Shown here: positions 48,973 to 56,375 of the stretch, piece after piece
Position numbering within the stretch: the stretch's first letter is position 1
How the letters are laid out: each line of letters opens with the position of its first letter
From: Streptomyces venezuelae
Lineage (GTDB): Bacteria; Actinomycetota; Actinomycetes; Streptomycetales; Streptomycetaceae
NCBI RefSeq assembly: GCF_008642315.1
Contig: NZ_CP029192.1
Coordinates: 3,534,001 to 3,598,000 of the forward strand
Reading direction: 5' to 3'
DNA: 64,000 nucleotides
Translations under genes and position numbers: made by a program
Notes under the pieces: model-generated
What the model saw: the letters and a program-made list of their open reading frames with translations, nothing else
Database searches by the model: none
Told to the model about the DNA's origin: nothing

Positions 48973-49383
48973 ATGTCAGACAACCAGCCGGTCGGACTGC
49001 TCGGCTTCGACAACGTCCTGTTCCCCGTCGGCGACCTCGGCGAGGCCGTCGGCTTCTACGAGCGGGCCGGCTTCCCGGTCGAGGCCCGCATCGACGAACT
49101 CGGCCTCGCCATCCTGAAGGTCGGCAAGGAGACGCCGGGCCTGCTCCTGCGCGTGGAGGACGGCATCGTGCCGCGTACGCCGCCGTGGCCCTCCCCCCGC
49201 ATCTGGCTGGAGGTCCCCGACGCCCGCGCGCAGGCCCAGGCCCTGGCGGCGGTGGGCATCCCCCTCCTGAGCGAACCGTTCTCCGTGGCCACGGGCTGGA
49301 CCGTCGAGATCGCCGACGCGTGGGGGAACGTCGTCGGGTTCACGGACTACCTGAAGCGACCGGAGCTGGCGCGCACTCCCTGA
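48973..49383 (+). CDS. VOC (glyoxalase/bleomycin-resistance) superfamily protein
   Basis: A 136-residue VOC-fold protein made of two beta-alpha-beta-beta-beta units: VLFPVGDLGEAVGFYERAGF in the first and IWLEVPDARAQAQALAAVGIPL in the second, ending in VEIADAWGNVVGFTDY. The usual first His metal ligand is not present in FDNVLFPV, so it may be a binding protein and not a metalloenzyme. It is monocistronic and converges on the truncated MarR-like gene. No neighbour indicates a substrate. Confidence 0.8.
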   Translation: MSDNQPVGLLGFDNVLFPVGDLGEAVGFYERAGFPVEARIDELGLAILKVGKETPGLLLRVEDGIVPRTPPWPSPRIWLEVPDARAQAQALAAVGIPLLSEPFSVATGWTVEIADAWGNVVGFTDYLKRPELARTP

Positions 49384-49385
49384 CG

Positions 49386-49760
49386 TCACCGCCCCCCCGC
49401 ACCCCCGCCCTCCTCGGCCACCGCCATGATCCGGCGCAGCATGTCGGAGAGCTGCCGCCGCTCCTTCGCGGGGAGCACGCAGAGGAGCCGCTCCTCCTCA
49501 CGGCCCAGGACCGCCATCGCGCCCTCCCACGCCGACGCGCCCGCCTCCGTCAGTTCGACGTCGACCCGGCGCCGGTCCTTCTTCGACGGCGTCCTGCGGA
49601 CCAGCCCCCGGCGCTCCAGACCGTCGAGGCGGCCGGTGATCGAGGCGGGGGCGAGGTCCAGGTCCGCGGCGGTCGTGGGCGTGGCGTGCGCGGGAACGGC
49701 GGCGGTGTCCGGCATACGCGGCTTCACCCTCCCCGCACCCGAGACCGCCCCCTCACCCAC
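49386..49760 (-). pseudogene. MarR-family regulator lacking its N-terminal helices
   Basis: The last 95 or so residues match the recognition helix and wing of a MarR regulator (DLAPASITGRLDGLERRGLVRRTPSKKDRRRVDVELTEAG) and the C-terminal dimer helix (ERRQLSDMLRRIMAVAE). The N-terminal dimerisation helices and the start of the helix-turn-helix, usually about 60 residues, are missing; in their place is low-complexity MGEGAVSGAGRVKPRMPDTAAVPAHATP. TTAADLDLAPAS looks like a fusion across a small deletion of the usual TTAADLA-x(n)-L-x-LAPAS. The start codon (GTG) is only the outermost possible. It is probably a decayed gene, though a short functional form cannot be excluded. Confidence 0.6.
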
Positions 49761-49776
49761 ACCGTCGCCCTCGCCC

Positions 49777-50175
49777 TCACCCGCGCACTAGTGCCCACAC
49801 CGTCTTGCCGCAGCCCCCGCGCCGCCACACCCCCCACGCCTCCGCCGTCGCGTCGAGCAGGCGCATGCCTCGGCCGTGTTCGTCCTCCCAGGCGTCGGGC
49901 TTGTGCATCTCCGGCTCCGCGGGGCTCTCGTCGGACACCTCTATGAAGCAGGCGCCGTCGGCGAGCACCGTCACCGCGACCTCGAACTCCCCCGCGGCCA
50001 CGTACCCGTGGACGATCGCGTTGGTCGCGAGTTCCGACACGAGGAGCACGGTGTCGTCGAGCGCCCCGTCGTCCGCCGTGTGTCCCCACGCCGACAGATG
50101 GTCGTACACCCGCGTCCGGGCCAGTGGCACCGACGCCGGGTGCGGCGGCAATCTGAAGGCCTCACGTCTCAGCAC
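49777..50175 (-). CDS. RsbW-like ATP-binding regulatory protein
   Basis: A 132-residue HATPase_c_2 domain of the anti-sigma/serine kinase type abundant in Streptomyces. The N box is LLVSELATNAIVHGY, the G1 region is IEVSDESPAEPE, and the G2 region is EDEHGRGMRLLDATAEAWGV. It should bind ATP and may phosphorylate or sequester a partner such as an anti-anti-sigma factor. No sigma or STAS-domain gene is adjacent. GTG start. It is followed by the decayed MarR-like gene on the same strand. Confidence 0.82.
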   Translation of the reverse strand: MLRREAFRLPPHPASVPLARTRVYDHLSAWGHTADDGALDDTVLLVSELATNAIVHGYVAAGEFEVAVTVLADGACFIEVSDESPAEPEMHKPDAWEDEHGRGMRLLDATAEAWGVWRRGGCGKTVWALVRG

Positions 50176-50324
50176 GTCCCCTGTACCCCCACCCCATGGC
50201 CCCTGTTGTCCCTGCCTCCCCGTACCCCCACTGACGTGTCAATGCTGCGCGGCGTCACCGCGCGTGTCACTGCGGCACCCCCGGCCCATCCGCATCTGGC
50301 CAGTTCTGGACCACATGGCCCGTG

Positions 50325-51605
50325 TCAGGCCTGACGTGACGCCAGTTCCACGACCGTGATGTCCGAGGGCGCCCCGACGCGCACCGGCGGTCCCCACGCG
50401 CCCGCGCCGCGGGTGACGTAGAGCTGCGTGTCGCCGTACCGTTCCAGGCCCGCGAGGGTCGGGTTGGCCAGGTCGGCGATCAGGTTGCCCGGCCAGAGCT
50501 GACCGCCGTGCGTGTGGCCGGACAGTTGCAGGTCGACGCCGTGCTCCACCGCGTCGTGGATGACGACCGGCTGGTGCGCGAGGAGCACGGAGGCGCGCGA
50601 GCGGTCCCGGTCGCCGAGCGCCTTGGCGAAGTCGGGGCCCTTCCCCTCGTCCTCGCCCGCCACATCGTCGACGCCCGCCAGGTCGAAGCCGGGGAGCTCG
50701 GTGCGGGCGTTGCGCAGCGGGTGCAGGCCGAGTTCGCGTACGTGGTCGACCCACTGCTCGGCACCGGAGAAGTACTCGTGGTTGCCGGTGACGAAGTACG
50801 CGCCGTGCCGGGCCCGCATTCCGGCCAGTGGCGCCGCGGCGGGGGCGAGATGTTCGACGCTGCCGTCCACCAGGTCGCCCACCACGGCGATCAGGTCGGG
50901 CTGGGTGGCGTTGACGGTGTCGACCACGCGCCGGGTGAAGTCGCGGCCCAGGATCGGGCCGAGGTGGATGTCGCTGACCACGGCGATCCTGAACCCGTGG
51001 GCCGCGCGGGGCAGTTTCGCCAGCGGCACGGTGACGCGCTTGACCTTGGGGCCGCGCAGGACGCCGTACGTTCCGTAGCCCACGGTTCCGGCGGCGACGG
51101 CCGCGGCGGTGCCGCCGACGATGCGGGAGACGAAGAGGCGGCGGGAAGGGGAGGCGATCGCCCTCTCGGGGGCAGGCGCGGGGGCACCCCTCTCGCCCTC
51201 GGGGGCAGCCTCTGCGGGGCCCGGCGCAGTGGGCTCCGCCACACTTGCGGGTACGCATTCCGTGGCCGTCTCCGGAACCGTCCCCTCCCGTTCCACCCAC
51301 CGCCGCACCAGGGGCCTCGCGAGCTCCCCCACGATCAGCGCGAGCAGCAGGTAGAGCGACAGGGCCATCCACATGAAGCCCGGCCAGGCAAGCACCTGCT
51401 GGAGCAGGAACGGCGCCCCGGTCCGCTCGGCCACCAGGGCCGCGAACATCATCAGCGGCGCCGCGACGAAGACCGCGGTCCCGGCGCGCCGGGCGAACCC
51501 GGGCCCGGCCGTGGTGTCCCGGACGAGGCGGCGCCACGCATACCAGTGGAGGGCCGCGAAGGCCGCCAGGACGGCCAGGCCCACGAGGACCATGAGGGCA
51601 ACCAC
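50325..51605 (-). CDS. membrane-bound metallophosphoesterase
   Basis: A 426-residue calcineurin-like phosphoesterase. The N-terminal third has membrane helices (VVALMVLVGLAVLAAFAALHWYAW, GTAVFVAAPLMMFAALVAE, WMALSLYLLLALIVGE), an Ala/Pro/Glu linker and a further short hydrophobic segment. The catalytic domain then shows the metal-ligand motifs SDIHLGPILG, VVGDLVDG, GNHEYF, AHQPVVI and SGHTHGGQLWPG. It should hydrolyse a phosphate ester at the outer membrane face; the substrate is unknown. The GTG start lies 2 nt after the stop of the SCO4848-type gene (coupling); ATG 51593 is the alternative. Confidence 0.87.
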   Translation of the reverse strand: MVALMVLVGLAVLAAFAALHWYAWRRLVRDTTAGPGFARRAGTAVFVAAPLMMFAALVAERTGAPFLLQQVLAWPGFMWMALSLYLLLALIVGELARPLVRRWVEREGTVPETATECVPASVAEPTAPGPAEAAPEGERGAPAPAPERAIASPSRRLFVSRIVGGTAAAVAAGTVGYGTYGVLRGPKVKRVTVPLAKLPRAAHGFRIAVVSDIHLGPILGRDFTRRVVDTVNATQPDLIAVVGDLVDGSVEHLAPAAAPLAGMRARHGAYFVTGNHEYFSGAEQWVDHVRELGLHPLRNARTELPGFDLAGVDDVAGEDEGKGPDFAKALGDRDRSRASVLLAHQPVVIHDAVEHGVDLQLSGHTHGGQLWPGNLIADLANPTLAGLERYGDTQLYVTRGAGAWGPPVRVGAPSDITVVELASRQA

Positions 51606-51607
51606 GG

Positions 51608-51850
51608 CTATGACGTTCTGCGCAGAGCACGGACTCCACGGAACCCGATGGTGCCTACCACCGTCCCCAAGACAAAGGAGACAACGGCAAGCGTCAGGTG
51701 CACCCAGAAGTACCCGGTCGGGTTGTCCGCGTCGTCGAAGGCGAGCCCGCTGCCGTCCTTCCACAGGTTCTTGACGAAAGTGATCCAGATGAACCAGCTC
51801 CACACCCCGAAGGCGAGCAGGAACCAGGAGACAGGGCGGCTGAGCTTCAT
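51608..51850 (-). CDS. SCO4848-family small membrane protein
   Basis: An 80-residue protein with two membrane helices (VSWFLLAFGVWSWFIWITFV and FWVHLTLAVVSFVLGTVVGTIGF). It matches what I recall as the SCO4848 family, conserved in Streptomyces beside the carboxypeptidase SCO4847, as here. Function unknown. ATG start. It is probably cotranscribed with the metallophosphoesterase, 2 nt downstream, and diverges from the carboxypeptidase gene. Confidence 0.85.
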   Translation of the reverse strand: MKLSRPVSWFLLAFGVWSWFIWITFVKNLWKDGSGLAFDDADNPTGYFWVHLTLAVVSFVLGTVVGTIGFRGVRALRRTS

Positions 51851-51959
51851 ACGTTCAGTATCGCGAGCCTCCCTGCCGCACCGCCGCCGGGGTGGGGACG
51901 AGGGGACACAGTCGACCTCGGAAGCGACTTACACAGCGCCGCCCTGTACGTTCTCGTCC

Positions 51960-53222
51960 GTGCCTGCCGTAAAAAAGACCGCCATGTTGGTCGCTTCCGC
52001 CGCATTGCTGACCATGTCGACCGCGGCGCCCGCGCTCGCGGACGGAAAGCCCAAAGACGACGACGGCCAACCGAAGCCGCCCTCCAAGATGTCCACCGTG
52101 GGCGGTGCGCAGCTCGGCGAGGCGGGCACCCAGGTGAAGCTCAAGCCGGGTGCGCCGGTGCTGCCGAAGGACCTCTCGGGGCGTTCCTGGATCGTCTCGG
52201 ACGCCGAGACGGGCGAGGTCATGGCCTCGCACAACGCCCACTGGCGGCTGCCTCCGGCGAGCACCCTGAAGATGCTCTTCGCCGACACGGTCCTGCCGAA
52301 GTTCCCCAAGTCGCAGGAGCACAAGGTCACGCTCTCCGACCTGGCGGGCATCGGCGCGGGCAGCAGCATGGTGGGCATCAAGGAGAACGAGACGTACAGC
52401 GTCCACGACCTGTGGCTCGGCGTCTTCCTGAAGTCGGGCAACGACGCGGTGCACGTCCTGTCCGCGATGAACGACGGTGTCCCGAAGACCGTCAAGGACA
52501 TGCAGAAGCACGCCGAGGAGCTCCAGGCCCTCGACACGCACGTGGTCTCCCCGGACGGCTACGACGCCAAGGGGCAGGTCTCCTCCGCGTACGACCTGTC
52601 GCTGTTCGCCCGCTCGGGGCTGCAGAAGAAGGACTTCCGCGAGTACTGCTCCACGGCCACGGCCCAGTTCCCCGGAGAGACCAAGAAGATCGAGAAGGGC
52701 AAGGACAAGGGCAAGAAGAAGCGCGGCACCTTCGAGATCCAGAACACCAACCGGCTGCTCACCGGCGCGCCCGGCATCAGCGCGTACAAGGGCATCGCGG
52801 GCGTCAAGAACGGCTACACCTCGAACGCGGGAAACACCTTCACCGGTGTTGCCGAACGCGACGGCAAGGTCCTCCTCGTCACCGTGATGAACCCCTCCTC
52901 GGGCGAGGCCCACGCGGTCTACAAGGAGACCGCCAGCCTCTTCGACTGGGGCTTCAAGGCCGCGGGCAAGGTTGACCCCGTGGGTCAGCTGGTCGCTCCG
53001 AAGGGTGCCACGGGCGGCGCGGGCAAGGGTGCCCCGGGCAGCGGCGGCGCGGGCACGGACGCGGAGAAGGCCGCGCACTCCACCGACAGCGGGGGCAGCG
53101 GCATGGGCACCGCGCTCGCGATCACGGGCGGCGTGCTCGTGGTGCTCGCGGGCGGCGCCTTCGTGATCCGGCGACGACTGCCGCTGCCGGGCCAGGCGGG
53201 TCGGCGTACGCCTCAGGACTGA
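51960..53222 (+). CDS. D-alanyl-D-alanine carboxypeptidase (DacA type)
   Basis: A 420-residue penicillin-binding protein. A signal peptide (MLVASAALLTMSTAAPALA) precedes the serine peptidase domain: Ser101-x-x-Lys104 in PPASTLKMLF, SGN in KSGNDAVHV, and KNG in GVKNGYTSNAG, in place of the common KTG. The C terminus has a Gly/Ala linker and one membrane anchor (GTALAITGGVLVVLAGGAFVI). It trims D-Ala from peptidoglycan pentapeptides. GTG start; an ATG nine codons in is possible. A Lys/Gly-rich insertion (IEKGKDKGKKKRG) lies before the KNG strand. Its 3' end overlaps the convergent YihY gene by 10 bp. Confidence 0.92.
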   Translation: MPAVKKTAMLVASAALLTMSTAAPALADGKPKDDDGQPKPPSKMSTVGGAQLGEAGTQVKLKPGAPVLPKDLSGRSWIVSDAETGEVMASHNAHWRLPPASTLKMLFADTVLPKFPKSQEHKVTLSDLAGIGAGSSMVGIKENETYSVHDLWLGVFLKSGNDAVHVLSAMNDGVPKTVKDMQKHAEELQALDTHVVSPDGYDAKGQVSSAYDLSLFARSGLQKKDFREYCSTATAQFPGETKKIEKGKDKGKKKRGTFEIQNTNRLLTGAPGISAYKGIAGVKNGYTSNAGNTFTGVAERDGKVLLVTVMNPSSGEAHAVYKETASLFDWGFKAAGKVDPVGQLVAPKGATGGAGKGAPGSGGAGTDAEKAAHSTDSGGSGMGTALAITGGVLVVLAGGAFVIRRRLPLPGQAGRRTPQD

Positions 53223-54247
53223 GGTCGCCGGTCGTCTCCGTAGACGGTGGCTCCGGGGGCACCTTCGGAGGGGGCACCTTCGGAGGGGGCACCTTCGGAG
53301 GGGGTCTCTTCGGAGGGTGCGGTTGCGGGAGCGGTCTCTTCGGAGAGTGTGGTTGTGGAGGCGGTCTCTTCTGAGGCCGCCTCGTCCTTCTCCGTACGCG
53401 ACGCGCTGTGCGTCGCCGTCCACGCCGCGCAGAACAGCAGCAGCTTCGCCGTGAAGTTGATCCACAGGAGGAGCGCGACGGGCACTCCGAAGGCGCCGTA
53501 CATGTTCTTCGCGGCGACGCCCTTCATGTAGCCGCCGAGCAGCAGCTTGAGCAGCTCGAAACCGGCCGCGCCGATCAGCGCGGCGGTGATCAGCCGGCGC
53601 CGGTCCGGCTGGACGCCGGGCAACAGCGTCAACACGTAGAGCAGCAGCAGGAAGTCCGCGAGGACGGCGATGGCGAACGCGACGACCTGGAGCAGCACCG
53701 CGCCCCAGCCCTGCTCGTCGATGCCGAACAGGTCGGCGGTCCGGCCGACGGCGGTCGACGCGAGCGCGGACGCGGCGAACGACGCGAGCCCCGCGCCGCC
53801 GAGCCCGAACAGCACGCCCGCGTCCTTGACCTTGCGCAGGACGGGGTTCTCCTCGTCGTCCGGCAGCTCCCAGACGGCCCGCAGGCACTCCCGCATCGAG
53901 CCGACCCAGCCGATGCCGGTGAAGAGCAGCAGGGCACCCGCGACGAGGCCCACGGTGCCCGCGTTCTCGACGAGGGCGTCCAGGTTCAGCTGGTCGGAGA
54001 TGCCGGGGACCTGCTCGGAGATCTTGCTCTCCAGCGTGGCCTGCTGCTTCTTCGAGAGCGTCGCCGCGGCGATCGCGGCCGCCACGGTGAGCAGCGGGAA
54101 GAGCGCGAGGAAACTGATGAACGTCATGGCGGCCGCGAGGCGTGTCCAGTGCACCTCGTCGAGCCGTTCGTAGGACTGCCACGCGTGCGTGCGCATGCCC
54201 TTCGTGACGAGCGGCCCGATGCCGGGAAGTTTCTTCAGCCAGTCCAT
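53213..54247 (-). CDS. YihY/BrkB-family membrane protein
   Basis: A 344-residue integral membrane protein of the YihY/virulence factor BrkB family: AAAMTFISFLALFPLLTVAAAIA, GTVGLVAGALLLFTGIGWVGSMRECL, and VPVALLLWINFTAKLLLFCAAW, six helices in all. The C-terminal cytoplasmic tail is Glu/Thr/Ser/Pro-rich and encoded by 15-bp repeats. Family function is unsettled. The ATG (MDWLKKLPGIGPL) overlaps the end of the GtrA gene by 13 bp, so it is the last gene of the PAP2-ubiA-gtrA operon by position. Confidence 0.88.
   Translation of the reverse strand: MDWLKKLPGIGPLVTKGMRTHAWQSYERLDEVHWTRLAAAMTFISFLALFPLLTVAAAIAAATLSKKQQATLESKISEQVPGISDQLNLDALVENAGTVGLVAGALLLFTGIGWVGSMRECLRAVWELPDDEENPVLRKVKDAGVLFGLGGAGLASFAASALASTAVGRTADLFGIDEQGWGAVLLQVVAFAIAVLADFLLLLYVLTLLPGVQPDRRRLITAALIGAAGFELLKLLLGGYMKGVAAKNMYGAFGVPVALLLWINFTAKLLLFCAAWTATHSASRTEKDEAASEETASTTTLSEETAPATAPSEETPSEGAPSEGAPSEGAPGATVYGDDRRPQS
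53255..53314. repeat. 15-bp tandem repeats in the YihY tail
   Basis: Four 15-bp units (GGGGGCACCTTCGGA three times, then one variant) encode repeated S-E-G-A-P on the - strand. Two more diverged blocks continue to about 53374. Only the disordered tail is affected. Confidence 0.9.
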
Positions 54248-54732
54248 GACGCCTCCGTGCCTGGTGTCCTGCCTGTTGTCCTGCCCGCCCCGCGGAAAAC
54301 CAAGGTCCGGGTACCCCAGAAGCGCAGAACAGTGGCGAGTGCCATACCGATGCCGGCGCCCGAAACGGTGTCCGCGCGCTGTGAGGTGAAACCGAGTCCG
54401 TAGTGGGACACGGCGATGCACAGCAGTTGGACGAGGGCGCCCGCGATGTTGACGGCGAAGAACACCGCGTACTGGCGCAGCCGCGAGATCTCCGCGGCCT
54501 TCCCGCGGTAGGTGCCGAGGGCGTTGCCGACGTACGCCACGGAACAGCCCGCCACGAAGGAGAGGGATTTGGCGGTGAGCGGGTCCAGGCCGACGGGTCC
54601 GCGGAGCCAGATGAAGAGACCGAGGTCGGCGGCGTACGCGCAGATCCCCGCGGCGGCGAAGCCGAGCAGTTCGGGCCCGAGCGCGCGCAGCCGTGCGGGC
54701 AGGGCGGTCGGACTCGGCTGTTCGCGACTCAC
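54235..54732 (-). CDS. GtrA-like membrane protein
   Basis: A 165-residue GtrA-family protein with four membrane helices (GFAAAGICAYAADLGLFIWL, SFVAGCSVAYVGNALGTYRG, VFFAVNIAGALVQLLCIAV, AGIGMALATVLRFWGTRTLV). GtrA proteins are implicated in moving polyprenyl-phosphate-linked sugars; in mycobacteria Rv3789 of this family lies next to dprE1-dprE2. The GTG start overlaps the stop of the UbiA gene (GTGA). Together with the neighbouring genes this supports handling of polyprenylphosphoryl-arabinose. Confidence 0.85.
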   Translation of the reverse strand: MSREQPSPTALPARLRALGPELLGFAAAGICAYAADLGLFIWLRGPVGLDPLTAKSLSFVAGCSVAYVGNALGTYRGKAAEISRLRQYAVFFAVNIAGALVQLLCIAVSHYGLGFTSQRADTVSGAGIGMALATVLRFWGTRTLVFRGAGRTTGRTPGTEASWTG

Positions 54733-55685
54733 CAGTCCGCGACCGCGAGCCCGTACATGGCGAGCCACACCAGACCGATCACGGCGAGCGCCCTGTCCCG
54801 CAGGACGACGTCCTCGGGCTCTCCCGCGGTGCCCCGGTCGGCGAAGACGGCGTAGCGCAGGATGGCGAGGATGAACGCGGCCATGGAGAGCTGGCGCCAG
54901 GGCAGGGAGCCGCCGTCGGCGGTGCCGCCCTCCTCCATCGCCCACAGGCAGTACGCGAGGACGGCGACGCCCGCGGCCAGCTGCCACACGAAGCGCAGGT
55001 ACCCGGTGGTGTATTCGGTGAGCAACGCGCGCGTGGCGCCCAGTTTCTCCGAGCTCGCGGACATCTGGACGGCTTCGGAGTAGCGCTTGGCGGAGACCAT
55101 GAAGAGGGCGCAGAAGCCCGTGGTGATCAGGAACCAGCGCGACAGCGGGATGTCGAGCGCGAGGCCGCCGATCATGGCGCGCATCAGGAAGCCGGTCGTG
55201 ACGATGGTGAGGTCTACGACGAGGACGTGCTTGAGGCTGATGCAGTAGGCGAGTTGCATGCCGACGTACGCGGCCAGGAGCGCCGCGGTGAGGGGCGTGC
55301 ACAGGATCGTGGCGGCCGTCGGCGCGAGGACGGCGAGGAGCCCTCCCACGGCGTAGGCGACGGGCACCGGCACCTGCCCGCAGGCGACCGGTCTGCGGCA
55401 CTTGGTCGGGTGCGCGCGGTCGGCGTCGGCGTCGCGGGCGTCGTTGATCAGATAGACGGCGGACGCGGCGGCGGTGAACAGCGTGAAGACGATCGCGACT
55501 TGCGTGACGGCGTGCCGCGAGAAGAGCTCGCCCGCGGCCGCGGGGGCGGCGACGACGAGGACGTTCTTCACCCACTGGCGGGGGCGTGCGGTCTTCAGGA
55601 GGCCGAGTGGCAGGCCGACGGCGCCCTGGCGCGGCGCGCGGGGCGGTCCGGGCCGTTCGAGGACCGTGGAGACGGGTTCAGGCAT
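54729..55685 (-). CDS. ubiA: UbiA-family decaprenyl-phosphate phosphoribosyltransferase
   Basis: A 318-residue UbiA-superfamily transferase with about nine membrane helices. The two Asp-rich sites are NDARDADADRAHPTK and a later ISLKHVLVVDLTIVTTGF; the K-x-x-R-P segment after the first site is typical of DPPR synthases (Rv3806c type), which join PRPP to decaprenyl phosphate. That call over a quinone prenyltransferase rests on the neighbours: a PAP2 phosphatase, a GtrA protein and divergent dprE1/dprE2. It overlaps the PAP2 gene before it by 8 bp and the GtrA gene after it by 4 bp. Confidence 0.85.
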   Translation of the reverse strand: MPEPVSTVLERPGPPRAPRQGAVGLPLGLLKTARPRQWVKNVLVVAAPAAAGELFSRHAVTQVAIVFTLFTAAASAVYLINDARDADADRAHPTKCRRPVACGQVPVPVAYAVGGLLAVLAPTAATILCTPLTAALLAAYVGMQLAYCISLKHVLVVDLTIVTTGFLMRAMIGGLALDIPLSRWFLITTGFCALFMVSAKRYSEAVQMSASSEKLGATRALLTEYTTGYLRFVWQLAAGVAVLAYCLWAMEEGGTADGGSLPWRQLSMAAFILAILRYAVFADRGTAGEPEDVVLRDRALAVIGLVWLAMYGLAVADW

Positions 55686-56199
55686 CGATGCGGCCTCCGT
55701 TCATCCAGGCCGCGCCCGCGCGCGCGGTGAGCGCGCCCAGCGCCGCGCCCGCGGCCACGTCCGAGGGGTAGTGGACGCCGACGACCATCCGGGAGACGCA
55801 CATCGCGGCGGCCAGCGGCGGCAGAAGGTGGGCTCCGACGGGGCGCAGCGCGCCGTAGGCGACGACGGCCGCGGCGGCGGACGTGGCGTGCGAGCTGGGG
55901 AAGGAGTGCCGGCCGGCGGTGCGCACGAGGGGTTCGATGCCGCCGAGGGCGGCGGGGCGCGGGCGGCGCACGACGCGTTTGACGCCCATGCTGGCCAGGT
56001 GGGCGGCGGCGGTGAGGGCCGTGCCGCGCAGCCAGGCGCCGCGGCGCTCCCGGTCGACGGCGGCGCCCGCCAGGCCGGCGACGATCCAGAGTGCGCCGTG
56101 CTCGCCGGTGCGGGACAGGGCGCGGGCGGCGGCCGCCACGCGCGCGTCGCTGCCGCAGTCGCGCAGGGCCGACAGCAACCGGTGGTCCATGTCGTGCAT
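55678..56199 (-). CDS. PAP2-type phosphatase (probable DPPR phosphatase)
   Basis: A 173-residue PAP2 phosphatase with the three family motifs: KRVVRRPRP, FPSSHATSAAA and SRMVVGVHYPSDV, which include the catalytic His residues. The size matches small PAP2 proteins such as Rv3807c, proposed to remove the 5-phosphate of decaprenylphosphoryl-phosphoribose. It is the first gene of a - strand operon with ubiA, gtrA and yihY, and diverges from dprE1. ATG start; another Met lies three codons in. Confidence 0.85.
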   Translation of the reverse strand: MHDMDHRLLSALRDCGSDARVAAAARALSRTGEHGALWIVAGLAGAAVDRERRGAWLRGTALTAAAHLASMGVKRVVRRPRPAALGGIEPLVRTAGRHSFPSSHATSAAAAVVAYGALRPVGAHLLPPLAAAMCVSRMVVGVHYPSDVAAGAALGALTARAGAAWMNGGRIDA

Positions 56200-56375
56200 G
56201 TCGCCTCTATTTCGAAGACATTCGAGAGCATTCGGTAGCCGGTCATCTCGACTCTTCTAGGCAACATCCCAATAATTACGTCAATCTTGGATGACACTCG
56301 CTCAATCACCCATTTCGGTGAGAGCCGGGATGTGTTTGAGTGAATTGCCCGAGTATGGGCGATACGGTCACAGGT

